Origin: CBCXVS01 sp965178525
Lineage (GTDB): Bacteria > Tectomicrobia > Entotheonellia > Entotheonellales > Entotheonellaceae
Assembly (NCBI GenBank): GCA_965178525.1
Contig: CBCXVS010000011.1
Location: 1-51,927, forward strand
Direction: 5' to 3'
Length of the DNA stretch: 51,927 nucleotides
The translations under genes were made by a program, and so were the position numbers. Shown one piece after another: positions 26,092-35,533 of this stretch. The notes beneath the pieces are model-generated. The model did no database searches. It saw only the letters and a program-made list of their open reading frames with translations, and had not been told where the DNA came from. The number at the start of each line of letters is the position of its first letter. Positions within the stretch are counted from its first letter, which is position 1.

Positions 26092-27270
26092 TCAGGCACG
26101 AGCCGCGCCAGGATAGGGCTGCCGCAGCCCCGCCTGCTGCATCAGCGGTAGGACGGCCTCGGCAAAATAGTCCAGCTCCGGTACGAAGTCGTAAAAGTTG
26201 ACCTGCATGCCATCTACACCCGCATGTTGCAAGCGCACGAACCACTCCACCACCATTTCCGGCGTTCCAACCAAGTGGATGTTGCCGCCAACGGCCCAAT
26301 CCAGCGCACTATGGTGACGCCAGGAGACTTGATCGCCACCCATAAACTCGCTGAAAAAGTGCGCCAAGGCGATTTCGTCACGTTCGTCCAGAATGCGCTG
26401 CTGCCACGCCCACGCCTCTTTCTCTGTCGGCCGGCAAATCACGTGGGGATTGACCAGGACTTTGACCTCACGGCCCTTGGCATGCGCCTGCGCTTTGATG
26501 GCGCTGATGCGCTGCGGTAAGGATTCGCACGCCTTGCTCGGGTCCGCTCCGGTCGGCGCCGTGGCAAAAATGATATCCGCATGACGGGCGGCATAGTCGA
26601 TACCGGCCTTGGACGAGCCGGCATTCACCAAAACCGGCAGTCCATTGACCGGTTTGAGCGAGACGAAAGCCCCTTCGGTTTTGTACCACTGGCCGTCCAC
26701 ATCGAGGTTGTCATCCTCCGTCCAGAGCCGTTTCATAATCGTGGTGAACTCGTCCGCCATAGCATAGCGCTGGTCGTGCGGAAATTGCTCAAACCCGAAC
26801 ATCCGGGTTTCGCGTTGCTTGAAGCCGGTCACCACATTCAGCCCCCAGCGGCCCCAACTAATGTGGTCAATGACGGCGCCATACTTGGCGATATGCAGGG
26901 GATGCCAGCCATAGAGCACGTGCACCGTGGAAATCAGCAGGATGTTATGCGTCAGGGGAGCGAGCGCCGCACTCGTGACGAAGGGGTCGAGCGCGTGCCC
27001 GCGAAACTCGATATCGCCGCCATGTCCGCCCTTGCCGAGCCAAGTGGCGAGTGCAAAGACCAAGTCGAACCCCAGCTCATCGGCCCGCACGGCCAGTTCC
27101 GCATTGTAATCAAACGTCCACGAGGTGCCCCGTGGGGCCTTTGACGGCGTCCACGCGCCTTGTTGGTGCGGCAGAAACAGCCCCAACATCATGGGCTGGC
27201 GTACCGCCCGCTCAAACGAGTTCAGGCCATCGATATGGCGTAGGATGGGCGCGGAGCTGATACGTGCCAT
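26092..27270 (-). CDS. LLM-class flavin-dependent monooxygenase (RutA / alkanesulfonate monooxygenase-like)
   Basis: A 392-aa luciferase-like TIM barrel using reduced FMN. GLFLPHQQGAW near the N-terminus, FVTSAALAPLTHNILLISTVHV, ISWGRWGLNVVTGF and PVLVNAGSSKAGIDYAARHAD are the core strands of the group. GGNIHLVGTPEMV is the late substrate-loop region. I chose ATG 27270 because GGAGG lies 6 bp upstream. It is divergent from another LLM gene at 27453, with the shared promoter region between them. The substrate is not determined; sulfones, sulfonates or pyrimidine-like rings are known for relatives. Confidence 0.9.
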   Translation of the reverse strand: MARISSAPILRHIDGLNSFERAVRQPMMLGLFLPHQQGAWTPSKAPRGTSWTFDYNAELAVRADELGFDLVFALATWLGKGGHGGDIEFRGHALDPFVTSAALAPLTHNILLISTVHVLYGWHPLHIAKYGAVIDHISWGRWGLNVVTGFKQRETRMFGFEQFPHDQRYAMADEFTTIMKRLWTEDDNLDVDGQWYKTEGAFVSLKPVNGLPVLVNAGSSKAGIDYAARHADIIFATAPTGADPSKACESLPQRISAIKAQAHAKGREVKVLVNPHVICRPTEKEAWAWQQRILDERDEIALAHFFSEFMGGDQVSWRHHSALDWAVGGNIHLVGTPEMVVEWFVRLQHAGVDGMQVNFYDFVPELDYFAEAVLPLMQQAGLRQPYPGAARA

Positions 27271-27452
27271 AAGTCCTCCAGGCTGTAGACGACACGAGGA
27301 TGACGCAGAGCGCGAGACGGCCTGACCATTCACTTGCTTCGGAACCCTGCGCCATGCAGTATAATGCACAACATGGCCCTGAGGAAACCGTTGCTCAGCT
27401 CGTCACCAGATGAGCGAACCGACTCACTCGGCGAGACCCGGAAGGACGACCG

Positions 27453-28473
27453 ATGAAACTTGACACCCAGATGAGAGATTTTGCCTTCAACGCCATCGGA
27501 CCCGAGGCGCAACGCTTTGAACGCATGGGGTTCAATGGCGTCTGGACCTTCGAGGCGGCACACGATCCGTTCCTGCCTTTAGGACTCGCAGCAGCGGCCA
27601 CGGAGCGCTTGCACATCGGGACCAACATCTCGGTCGCCTTCGGGCGCAGCCCCTTTGCCATGGCGCAAATCGCCTGGGACTTGCAAAAAGGGAGTCAGGG
27701 GCGCTTTCATCTCGGCCTGGGCACCCAGGTGCGCGCCCACGTGGAGCGGCGTTTTTCCATGCCGTTTGAGCATCCCGCCGCCCGCGTGGCCGATTATATC
27801 CTGCGCGCGCGCGATCTGGGACACGTTTCAACAGGGTCTCCGTCCCACTTACGAAGGGCCGTTCTACCAGTTCAAGCTCATGAATCCGTTCTTCAATCCC
27901 GGACCGATCGAGCACCCGAACATTCCCATTTATCTCGCGGGGGTGAATCCGCGCATGTGCCGTGCGGCCGGTGAAGTCGCCGATGGCTTCCATGTCCATC
28001 CAATGCATTCCGTCGGCTACCTGCAAGAGGTCGTGCGCCCGGCTCTGGAGGAAGGCGCACGCCGCAACGGCCGTCACGCCGACGACCTCGTCCTTTACGC
28101 CCCGGTCTTGACGGTCAGCGGAGAGACGCAAGCGGACATGGATGCTGCGGAACAGGAGGTGCGGCGCCAGATCGCGTTCTATGCCTCGACGCCCAACTAT
28201 CGCATTCTCCTGGAGTACCACGGCTACGGCAGCATCGGCCAAGACTTGAGCGCGCTCATGCGCCAGGGCGACCTGGCCGCCATGCCAAAGCTCGTGCCCG
28301 ATGCGCTGCTCGATGAGGTGGCGATTGTCGCAAGTCCCTCGGAGCTTCCTCGCAAGCTGAGACAGCGCTACGAAGGCATCCTGCAGCGCGTCTCGCTCTA
28401 CTTCCCAGTTCCGCAGGGCGCACCGGAAGCGGAATGGCAGCAGTTCGTCACCACCTTTCGCGCTGCCGCATGA
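27453..28473 (+). CDS. LLM-class F420-dependent oxidoreductase (TIGR03617-like), frameshifted
   Basis: The first part (to about 27810) encodes FERMGFNGVWTFEAAHDPFLPL, SVAFGRSPFAMAQ and GSQGRFHLGLGTQ. The second part (from about 27815, another frame) encodes AIWDTFQQG, PTYEGPFY, IPIYLAGVNPRMCRAAGEV and DGFHVHPMHS. Together they make one TIGR03617-type protein. The break is in the alternating GC tract at 27803-27813, so a slippage-type indel, natural or technical, is likely. Divergent from the other LLM gene. It ends in TGA. Confidence 0.85.
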
Positions 28474-28535
28474 GCGCCGCGAGGCGATGACTGCCGCCGG
28501 AATCCATGAAGATCATGGATAGGGTCACATCACCT

Positions 28536-28991
28536 TTACGATGTGCTCTCCAGCCAGAAGTCATCGTCCAGAATCTGTTCTGTACTCCAGGGACATACCT
28601 GGGGAAAGGCGGGTGCGGGGAGCTGCGTTTCGCCAATCGCGCGCCGACGCGCCCGTGCATAGCGCCGCGCGAGCCGTGTTGTCGCCTGGGGTCGGAGACT
28701 CGGACTGTCGTCAAGGAGGCTCTGGATCTGGCCACGCTGCTCTAGGATCGTGTCATACCAACTGTGGCTGTGTTCCCGCCGTTCCGGTTCATAGCGCCAT
28801 TTCAGTAAGTGCATGGTCAGGATTTCTAACCGGCTTCCCAGTTCCCGCCGATCGCGTCTCCCCAAGCTCTCCAGCTCCTCTGCAAGGCATTCTACGTCCA
28901 CCTCGTGCCACTTGCTTTGCCGGATGAGAGTGGCTGTGGCCTGCGTCCACTTGTAGAAATCCTGCGCATACAGATCACGGTTCGTGCCCAT
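28536..28991 (-). CDS. DUF29 domain protein
   Basis: A 151-aa all-helical protein typical of the DUF29 family: LYAQDFYKWTQ at the N-terminus, ECLAEELESLGRRDRRELGSR, HLLKW and the long basic helix ending in CPWSTEQIL. Function is unknown; the family is common in cyanobacteria and proteobacteria, often in many copies. A very good ribosome site (GGAGGAGG) precedes ATG 28991. It ends in TAA. Confidence 0.9.
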   Translation of the reverse strand: MGTNRDLYAQDFYKWTQATATLIRQSKWHEVDVECLAEELESLGRRDRRELGSRLEILTMHLLKWRYEPERREHSHSWYDTILEQRGQIQSLLDDSPSLRPQATTRLARRYARARRRAIGETQLPAPAFPQVCPWSTEQILDDDFWLESTS

Positions 28992-29072
28992 CGCCTCCTC
29001 CTGGGGTCCGCCAATCTTCGAGCAAAGGTTTTTACCGATGGTCCTTCAGGGCGGGGAAGATTGTCATCCGCG

Positions 29073-29333
29073 TCACGGTGAGCCCCACAGCTTCGCCACG
29101 GCCGCCATGAGCCCACCGACCACGCCCCCGAGTCCGGCCGCGACCAGCATCCAGCGCATCAAGCGCGTCTCCAGTTGCGCCATGTGCATGAGCAGCTCGG
29201 CGCGCAGCGTCGTCATGCCCTGACCCATCTCGGAGAGATCACCGCGCACCTCCTCGCGGAAGCGCGCCATATCGGCGCGGAAATCGGCTAGGTCAGCGCG
29301 GTATTGGTCGTAGGGGACAAAGTCTTCCGCCAT
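29073..29333 (-). CDS. Small coiled-coil protein with one C-terminal membrane segment
   Basis: An 86-aa protein starting at ATG 29333 (AGGAGGAG upstream). Residues 5-50 form an amphipathic coiled coil (YRADLADFRADMARFREEV, then EMGQGMTTLRAELLMHM). Residues about 60-80 form a Gly/Ala-rich membrane helix (MLVAAGLGGVVGGLMAAVA). Resembles DUF1640/holin-like coiled-coil membrane anchors. It lies about 80 bp downstream of the DUF29 gene and may be co-transcribed with it in the order 29333 after 28991, but they need not be functionally linked. Confidence 0.7.
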   Translation of the reverse strand: MAEDFVPYDQYRADLADFRADMARFREEVRGDLSEMGQGMTTLRAELLMHMAQLETRLMRWMLVAAGLGGVVGGLMAAVAKLWGSP

Positions 29334-29354
29334 CGCGTGCTCCTCCTGTCGCAT

Positions 29355-29787
29355 GTGCGTCTGGGACTAGACTATACACCCTAGGATGTAAGAAGTATAT
29401 GTCGTCATACATGACGGTCCTCTCGACAGACGAGGGCTGGTCCCCCTATTCATGACGCGAAGACGCCTACAAACTCGACGATGTCCGCGATGCCCTATGT
29501 CGTTGGCGATATACCGAGAGCCGTGCAACTCACCCGTGTTTTCACGTTAACGCCTGTCGGTATGCCGTTGCAAATGTCCTCGCCCACCAACGCATTAGCG
29601 CCCCAGCGTCATCGCAGGTTCGCTTGCTTTTTAGGGAGGATATGGCTATCCTCCGTTGTCTCATGGGGATTCCTCAAATATGATCTGCATCACGTTTCCA
29701 TCCACAGGAATGCTAAACAACGCCTTGTTTGCAGCCGCTTTCATGTGAAAGCGGGCCAGGACATTGATACTAGGGAGACGGCCTGGG
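29355..29787. other. Intergenic stretch with a possible gene fragment
   Basis: No complete gene. On the plus strand a frame from about 29456 to 29683 is open for about 75 codons (YKLDDVRDALCRWRYTE... ending REDMAILRCLMGIPQI) without a start or a known match. It looks like a decayed coding fragment. The rest shows nothing. Confidence 0.35.
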
Positions 29788-30276
29788 ATGACGATAGCGA
29801 TGGCGCGCATGCGCTTCCCAATGCTATGGGTGATGGGGCTGCTACTCCTGGTGTTGCTCGGGCGTGTTCTGGCACAGGAAGAATCCGAGGGTTCGGGAGA
29901 ACTTGAAGCGCGACCCGAAGTCGAAGCCTATGAACAGGTGATCACCAGATTCAATACCAACATCAAGGCGTTTGCCTCGTGGGATGCCTTGAAGGCCGAG
30001 GTCTTGCCCAGGGTTTCGGCGGACACCGTGGGAAGCTGTTATGAGCTGACCGGGAAGGCGATGCAGCCGGTGGAAGTCACAGCGGTGCGGTTTGACATGG
30101 GGGGCGATGCCGATTGGCGTCAGACGTCCGAAGGGGGATGGCGGCATCGCAAGAAAAATCGCCGGTTCATCGAGTATCGGTTTAACGAAAAGGCCAATGT
30201 ATTGTTACGGGTTGAAGGCGTCAAGCCACGGTTTTTCTTTGCCACGACCAAGCGGATATGCGAATTCCCGATGTGA
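29788..30276 (+). CDS. Secreted or periplasmic protein of unknown function
   Basis: A 162-aa protein from ATG 29788, with a GGGAGAC purine run about 15 bp upstream. A signal peptide or anchor is clear: FPMLWVMGLLLLVLLGRVLAQ, cleavage likely after VLA. The mature part begins with a Glu/Ser-rich stretch. It contains ITRFNTNIKAFASWDALKAEV and DWRQTSEGGWRHRKKNRRF, and has two cysteines (SCYEL and RICEF) that could form a disulfide. I do not recognise the family. Confidence 0.65.
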   Translation: MTIAMARMRFPMLWVMGLLLLVLLGRVLAQEESEGSGELEARPEVEAYEQVITRFNTNIKAFASWDALKAEVLPRVSADTVGSCYELTGKAMQPVEVTAVRFDMGGDADWRQTSEGGWRHRKKNRRFIEYRFNEKANVLLRVEGVKPRFFFATTKRICEFPM

Positions 30277-30370
30277 TCTCCGCCAGCCAACGACGGTTCT
30301 GCCCGGCCGCGGGCAGAACACCATCATCCCTGTTGTGCCGTGCTCTCATGCGCCTCCGGCCGAGATCAGC

Positions 30371-31528
30371 TCAGTCCTCCTGCTGCCAACTGAGTTCATA
30401 GAGCTGGTCAAAGGCCAGGGCCCAGGGGGGCCGCAGGTACCCCAAGGCGCGCACATCTTCAAACCAGGCCCCCAGGGGCGTGTACCAGGTGTAGGCGCTG
30501 CCGCCCGAGAGCTTGCACAGGCGGCTCAAAACCGATTCTGCCAGGCGCGCCACGCTTTCCTTGGCGATCAGGTTTGAACGCCGGGTCTGGGTGTTCTGAT
30601 CAAAGGTGCGCATGGCCCCTTCCCAGGCCTGATCGATTAGCCAGGCTTCCTGTTCCGCCAGGGTCCACTCCACTTGCTGGAACGCCCGTATCGTGCTGCC
30701 CTGATGGATGCTACTCTGCAGACGCTGCCGAGTGTAGGCCATGGCGGCATCGACGACGCCCGTGATGACCGACGTGAACGCCATGCTTCCCAGACCGCCG
30801 TTGGCCGCCATCAGCTCTGCTTGATGCCCCGGCCAGGCCACACGGGTTGCCGGGAAGTCCGTAAACTCGAAGGCGTGACTGTTGGTCGACATCATGCCGT
30901 GCCCGCGCCATGGTGCCGTCAGCTTCACCCCCGTACTGCCGTCCCAAGGCTGGTTGCCGACGTGCAGATAGAAGAGGTCCGGCGCCTCCTCGCCGGCCGG
31001 CATGGCGCGCGTGGTCATATACGAGGTCATACCCGAACCGCTGCCAAAATGTTTGTGCCCGCTGATGCGGTACGTGAGGGGAGGATCAACGGGTTGGGCC
31101 ACGGACTTGGTTTGACCAATGTCGCCACCGCTGCCGGGTTCGGAGATGATCGTGCCCCACCAGGCGCCGCCATGCACGGTCTGGAACACGGCCTGACGTT
31201 GCTGTGCCCAGGCGGCGACGTAGGGTTCGGTCACCGTGGCTAGGCGCCAGGAGGAGAGGACGAGGTGATGCATGGCGCTGGCCAGGGTGATCGATGCGTC
31301 GCCCTGGGCCAGGATGCGCAACATGGCGCAGATCGGACGGGCGGATTGGGCCAGGCTTTCCCAGGTGCCGCCGAACTCTATGGGCACACCCATCAACGGC
31401 ACCCCGAGATCCCCTAGGCGCTGATAGTCGGCCGGGTCGCCCTCCGTCCGTTGCTGTCTGTCTTGGCGTTCGGCGGCCCATTCTTGGGCCAGTTGCGGCG
31501 CCTCTTGCAGAATGGTTTCGAGTTTCAT
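30371..31528 (-). CDS. Acyl-CoA dehydrogenase-fold flavoprotein
   Basis: A 385-aa protein with the ACAD layout: N-terminal helices with LGVPLMGVPIEFGG, the central beta domain WWGTIISEPGSGGDI, then YRISGHKHFGSGSGMTSYM (flavin-contact strand), and a helical C-terminus with ESVARLAESVLSRLCKLSGGSA. The catalytic Glu is not evident at a position I can assign; members acting as monooxygenases (DszC/SfnB-like) lack it. It is the third gene of an operon with the alpha/beta hydrolase and MBL-fold enzyme upstream, which suggests catabolism of an ester or acyl compound. Confidence 0.85.
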   Translation of the reverse strand: MKLETILQEAPQLAQEWAAERQDRQQRTEGDPADYQRLGDLGVPLMGVPIEFGGTWESLAQSARPICAMLRILAQGDASITLASAMHHLVLSSWRLATVTEPYVAAWAQQRQAVFQTVHGGAWWGTIISEPGSGGDIGQTKSVAQPVDPPLTYRISGHKHFGSGSGMTSYMTTRAMPAGEEAPDLFYLHVGNQPWDGSTGVKLTAPWRGHGMMSTNSHAFEFTDFPATRVAWPGHQAELMAANGGLGSMAFTSVITGVVDAAMAYTRQRLQSSIHQGSTIRAFQQVEWTLAEQEAWLIDQAWEGAMRTFDQNTQTRRSNLIAKESVARLAESVLSRLCKLSGGSAYTWYTPLGAWFEDVRALGYLRPPWALAFDQLYELSWQQED

Positions 31529-31595
31529 CGCGATACCTCCGTGAGATTGAAATTCCTGGACCCTATGCCTGATATCACGTTTTCAGAAGCGTGCC

Positions 31596-32447
31596 TCAAT
31601 ACTGCACCCGGAAAGACTCACCGTGGCTGACGATATGCAGCGCCGTCGGCGGGGCAAAATGCGTGCCGAGGATCAAGGTCGGCGTGTCCGCGTAGCGCTG
31701 TAGGAACGCCTGGCGTGTCTCAATGGCCAATTCGCCATTCCAACAGGCGCGAGACGTCCGAAAAGGCTCGGCGACCTGCCAGGGGTGATGGATCATGTCG
31801 CCAGTGATGACCGCCTCGGCGCCCTGTGAGGTGAGATGCACGCTGCAATGGCCGGGCGTATGTCCCGGCGTGGATTCGAGACGAATGCCATCCTCAATGG
31901 CGTGATCCGCCGGCACCATCACCGCCAGTCCCGCGTCGATAATCGGCAGGACGCTATCGCGCATGACCTCGGCTTGATTCTCGTCTTTCGTCTCCTTCCA
32001 GTGCGCCCACTCCTTCTGGTGAAACAGGTACTTGGCATTGGGGAACGTCGGCGTCCACTGGCCGTTGTCCAGGTGCGTATTCCAGCCGACATGGTCCACA
32101 TGCATATGGGTACAGAAGACGTAGTCGACCGCCGCCGGGTTGACGCCAGCGGCGGCGAGCCTGTCGGCATAGTCGGTGTGCATGTGAGTCCACAGGGGGA
32201 CATCGCGCTTGCGGTCGTTCCCAATGCAGGTATCGACCAGGATCGTGTGGTGCGGCGTGCGCACGACGAAGGTATGGATGCTAAGACGCAGTTTGAGATC
32301 CTCGGCGCAGAAATGGGGCGCCAGCCAGTCCCGATACGGTTCGAGGTCTTCGTAGCCGATCCCTGCGAACAGAAAGCGTGGGCTAATGGTCCAGATCAAC
32401 TCCTCGACGCGGCATATCTCGATGTTCCCGACCGTGACAGGCTTCAT
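31596..32447 (-). CDS. MBL-fold metallo-hydrolase (lactonase-like)
   Basis: A 283-aa metallo-beta-lactamase-fold enzyme with the metal motif THMHVDHVGWN (HxHxDH) around residues 113-123, a further metal His in STPGHTPGHCSVH and Asp in VITGDMIHHP. The size and the IEICRVEE N-terminus fit the lactonase/quorum-quenching-like branch. The good ribosome site GGAAGGA lies just before ATG 32447. It is the middle gene of the hydrolase - MBL - acyl-CoA dehydrogenase operon; the true substrate is unknown. Confidence 0.9.
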   Translation of the reverse strand: MKPVTVGNIEICRVEELIWTISPRFLFAGIGYEDLEPYRDWLAPHFCAEDLKLRLSIHTFVVRTPHHTILVDTCIGNDRKRDVPLWTHMHTDYADRLAAAGVNPAAVDYVFCTHMHVDHVGWNTHLDNGQWTPTFPNAKYLFHQKEWAHWKETKDENQAEVMRDSVLPIIDAGLAVMVPADHAIEDGIRLESTPGHTPGHCSVHLTSQGAEAVITGDMIHHPWQVAEPFRTSRACWNGELAIETRQAFLQRYADTPTLILGTHFAPPTALHIVSHGESFRVQY

Positions 32448-32493
32448 CCGCTGGTCCTTCCATTGACGGTCTCTGGCCGTTGACGGTCATGCC

Positions 32494-33387
32494 TCAGGCC
32501 ACATGCTTGTGCAAGAACTCCCCAATCCGCGCAATGGCCTGTTGCCCCTCCGGAAGAATGGGGGCAAAATGCTGCCAGACGTGCGGCATATCATCCCAGA
32601 CTTCTAAGTCTACCTCGACCCCGGCGGCTTTGCCGCGCTCGGCGAGTGCTTGGGCATCGCCCAGCAGCGTTTCAATCCCGCCCACCTGCAGCAGCAACGG
32701 CGGCAGACCCCGCAGATCGGCATGAATGGGCGAAGCGAGAGGCGCCTTGGGGTTACGGCCCCCCAGATAAACGTTGGCGATGAGCTGGATGCGCGCCTTG
32801 CTGACGGATGGATCGACGTCGGCATTGGTGCTAAACGTCTGGCTCGTGGCCTCCATGTCAATCCAGGGCGAGAGACAGACACCCGCCGCCGGCAGCGGTG
32901 CGCCGAGATACCGCATGGCAACCAGGGCGGCCACCACCAGGCCGCCGCCAGCTGAATCACCCCCGAGGACAATATGTTTCGCCTCGTAGCCATTGTCCAA
33001 AAGCCAATGGTAAGCGGCCAGCGCATCCTCCACCGGCGCGGGAAACGGATGCTCCGGCGCTAGGCGATAGTCGAGCCCCAGCATTTTGAACCCGGACGCG
33101 CGCGAGATATGAGACAACATGACCCGATGCGTGCGCATGGATCCCACGACGTAGCCGCCACCGTGGAAATACAGCATCACCCGATCCTCGTGCACGCCAG
33201 GGGCGCAAACCCATTCCGCCGCGACACCGCCAGCGCCGACGCGCTCCGTTTGGATGTCATCATCTAAGGGCATGGAAGCAAGCATGGTTTCGTATGACTT
33301 CCGATCGTCGTCAGTGGTCTTGCGCGGGGTGGCGGCACGGGCGCGGATCATGCCGATGACGTTGTCCAACTGCGGGCTCTTGGCCAT
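32494..33387 (-). CDS. Alpha/beta hydrolase (hormone-sensitive-lipase family)
   Basis: A 297-aa esterase. The oxyanion motif is YFHGGGYVVGS, the nucleophile elbow GGDSAGGGL (Ser), the acid region DVDPSVSKARI / LLLQVGGIETLLGDA (Asp) and the His DDMPHVWQHF. The start ATG 33387 has GGAG about 8 bp upstream; the long upstream in-frame extension has no support. It leads a three-gene operon with the MBL-fold and acyl-CoA dehydrogenase genes. Confidence 0.92.
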   Translation of the reverse strand: MAKSPQLDNVIGMIRARAATPRKTTDDDRKSYETMLASMPLDDDIQTERVGAGGVAAEWVCAPGVHEDRVMLYFHGGGYVVGSMRTHRVMLSHISRASGFKMLGLDYRLAPEHPFPAPVEDALAAYHWLLDNGYEAKHIVLGGDSAGGGLVVAALVAMRYLGAPLPAAGVCLSPWIDMEATSQTFSTNADVDPSVSKARIQLIANVYLGGRNPKAPLASPIHADLRGLPPLLLQVGGIETLLGDAQALAERGKAAGVEVDLEVWDDMPHVWQHFAPILPEGQQAIARIGEFLHKHVA

Positions 33388-33536
33388 GATGATCTCCTTT
33401 GTCTGTCTGATTTGAGGTTGTCTGCCGGACACGACTTGCATGGCAAGGATATGGACACGAAACTCAACCGCAGTATATACGCAGCTTCGGCTGGCATCAA
33501 TACGCGCTTGCGAAGAGGTGTTAGAGAGACAAGGGT

Positions 33537-33560
33537 GTGAGGGCCTGGAACAGCCCTCAC
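33537..33560. repeat. 8-bp perfect hairpin
   Basis: GTGAGGGC and GCCCTCAC flank an 8-base loop. No T tract follows, so it is REP-like or a rho-dependent pause rather than a classic terminator. It lies between the hydrolase start region and the broken small gene. Confidence 0.55.
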
Positions 33561-33674
33561 GGATGCCATGGCTAGCAGCGAAGCGCCACGAACAGAGGCG
33601 GGAAGACGGCCGGTGCTCGGTCTTTGCAGACGATACACCGGCTAGGGGGCAAGACGTACGTAAGACGTATGAGA

Positions 33675-33933
33675 TTAATATCCGAACCGCTTGGACGGCT
33701 CTCCCGGGGCATTGGTTTGCGCCTGCAGGGTACAATTGTTGTCAACTGCCGCCGTATAAGTGAAGCGGTCGCCATCACTCTGGACGATCACTCCCACCAT
33801 CGAGGAGAATGCCCCATCAATGAAGCCACCGAAGGACACTGTGAACGGCAAGGGGTCCCCAGCATCGGATCTAACCAGCGCATTCATAAAGGCCGTAAAA
33901 AGAAACCCGTTGTTCTCATCCCCCAAGACTCTA
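33675..33933 (-). pseudogene. C-terminal part of a small gene cut by IS5-type element
   Basis: Encodes VLGDENNGFLFTAFMN...FTVSFGGFIDGAFSS...VDNNCTLQAQTNAPGEP and ends in TAA. With the N-terminal piece at 34939-35071, joined by removing the IS and one TA, it forms an uninterrupted 390-bp frame (129 aa). I do not recognise the family. The region is AT-richer than its surroundings. Confidence 0.7.
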
Positions 33934-34938
33934 GGGTTGTTCCCCAATAGTTAATGAGGTAGGCTATCCTCCCCCAAACGATGGAGGGAGCCCAGCCAGG
34001 TCATTGGTTATCCGAGATGATCGGCAGATGAAAGCCTTAACCGGTGTGTCTCAGACGCAATTTGACTTCTTGCTGCCCGCCTTCAGCCACGTCTATCAAC
34101 AGGCTCAGCAAAAACGCTATGAGGAGGGTGTCCAAGCTGGCAAACGCAGCCGAAAGCCGGGTGCAGGTATCAAAGGCAAATTACCCACTCTGTCAGACAA
34201 ACTCCTGTTCGTTCTATATTATTACAAGACGTATCCGACGTTTGATGTTCTTGGTGCACAATTTGGTATGGTACGTTCGAAAGCGAATGAAAATCTCCAT
34301 AAGCTCTCTCCCATCCTGTATGACACGTTAGTGCAGTTAGACCTCATGCCTTATCGAGAGTTGAAGACCCCAGAGTCGTTGAGGGAGGCGTTGTCAGGTG
34401 TGGATCAACTGATTATTGATGCGACTGAAAGAAGCTATCGCCGGTCACAAGATGAGACGACCCAACGTGAACACTATAGTGGTAAAAAAAAGCCATACGC
34501 TGAAAAATACAGTGATGTCGATGCCGGATAAATGGATCGTCTTTCTGGGCCGTACGTTTAGTGGTCACAACCATGATTACAGCATGTTAAAACAAGAGTT
34601 CCCACCGGACTTAGACCGGTTTAGTGACGTAGAAGTTTGGGTGCACCTGGGTTATCAGGGGATTCAGTCGGACTACAAAGGCGAAATGCTTGAGATTCCA
34701 CACAAGAAACCCCGGAAGAGCAAGACGAATCCGACTCCAGAATTGACGGCGGAGCAGCAGGCGGCGAATTATGCCGTGAGTCAAGTTCGCATCTTGATCG
34801 AACATGCCATCGGCGGTATGAAGCGTTTCAACATTTTGGTGCAGCGTTTCCGCAACCGCAAAGATCACTTTGAGGATGATTCGGTGGGCATCTGGGCTGG
34901 GCTAGGGAACCTGATCTTATGCTATTGAGGAACAACTC
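33934..34938 (+). mobile_element. IS5-family insertion sequence, copy 1
   Basis: 1005-bp element with imperfect terminal inverted repeats: GGGTTGTTCCCCAATAG at the left, and the right end complement GAGTTGTTCCTCAATAG. TA is present at both flanks (33932-33933 and 34939-34940), consistent with a 2-bp target duplication. It carries one transposase in two frames. The right 70 bases are identical to the start of copy 2 at 51858. Confidence 0.9.
34004..34928 (+). CDS. IS5-family DDE transposase, in two overlapping frames
   Basis: Frame 1 (34004-34531) has the N-terminal helix-turn-helix (DKLLFVLYYYKTYPTFDVLGAQFG) and the first catalytic Asp in LIIDATERSY. Frame 2 (up to 34928) has the rest: MPDKWIVFLGRTFSGHNHDYSML, WVHLGYQGIQSDYKGE (second Asp) and EHAIGGMKRF (Glu). 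The switch lies at a run of eight A residues in GGTAAAAAAAAGCC (about 34483-34490), so ribosomal slippage (+1 or -2) may produce the full enzyme as in other IS elements, or the run has lost or gained bases. The inverted second copy starts at 51858. Confidence 0.87.
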
Positions 34939-35071
34939 TATTTATCGCAAGTTTACGTTCAAATTGCAGCTGTTTTTCCAGGGACACACACTCGCTAGAT
35001 GTTTTTTTAAGGATGTCACCTAAACTCGCAAGTAGATAAGACATTGTAGTGAAATTGTTTCTGGTAGTCAT
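34939..35071 (-). pseudogene. N-terminal part of the small gene cut by the IS5-type element
   Basis: Starts at ATG 35071 (GGAGAG a few bases upstream) and encodes MTTRNNFTTMSYLLASLGD, then a helical stretch ending FERKLAIN, where the IS begins. Continues in frame at 33931 once the IS and one TA are removed. Function unknown. Confidence 0.65.
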
Positions 35072-35090
35072 GTTCTCTCCAACTTCGTGA

Positions 35091-35300
35091 GAAACTGATC
35101 CATGTCCTGACCCTGTTTGGGAACGCCCTCATGGGGCCAAGACTCCATATGTATCAATAATATCCGATGCATTCAATATAATTTTGTCCTGTACAGTGCC
35201 CTTTATCATCGAAGATGGAGACTATCGCAAAGAATTTGAGAGAGTTAGGCCTAAACTAGAAGAGGAACCGAGAGCCTACCGCAAATTGAAGCAGGGATAG
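35091..35300 (+). pseudogene. Possible gene remnant, about 69 codons
   Basis: Open plus-strand frame without a clear start. It contains WERPHGAKTPYVSIISDAFN and IIEDGDYRKEFERVRPKLEE and ends KLKQG at TAG 35298-35300. The charged, regular C-terminal helix looks like real protein. From 35301 to 35533 I see no gene, only AT-rich sequence. Confidence 0.35.
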
Positions 35301-35533
35301 TTGTATGCCTCCCATGCATGCTCTCTTCTGGATACTGCTTTTAGATGCAATGGCACTTAAAAAACAACTCGGCCCCCTTAATACCGTCTCCAAAGATGTA
35401 GAAGGATGAGTCTAAATTTCGACAAATTTAGCATGTTTTAGCATGGGAAGCAATAAAGCTTATATGGGGATTACATGAGGATTCTATTGGGACGTATCGC
35501 TCCCGCTAACGAAAACCCCACACACCTTGTCAT

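Noticed and set aside
33388..33735. N-terminal extension of the alpha/beta hydrolase up to 33735
   Set aside because: The extension has no esterase sequence, while ATG 33387 has a good ribosome site and the normal family start.
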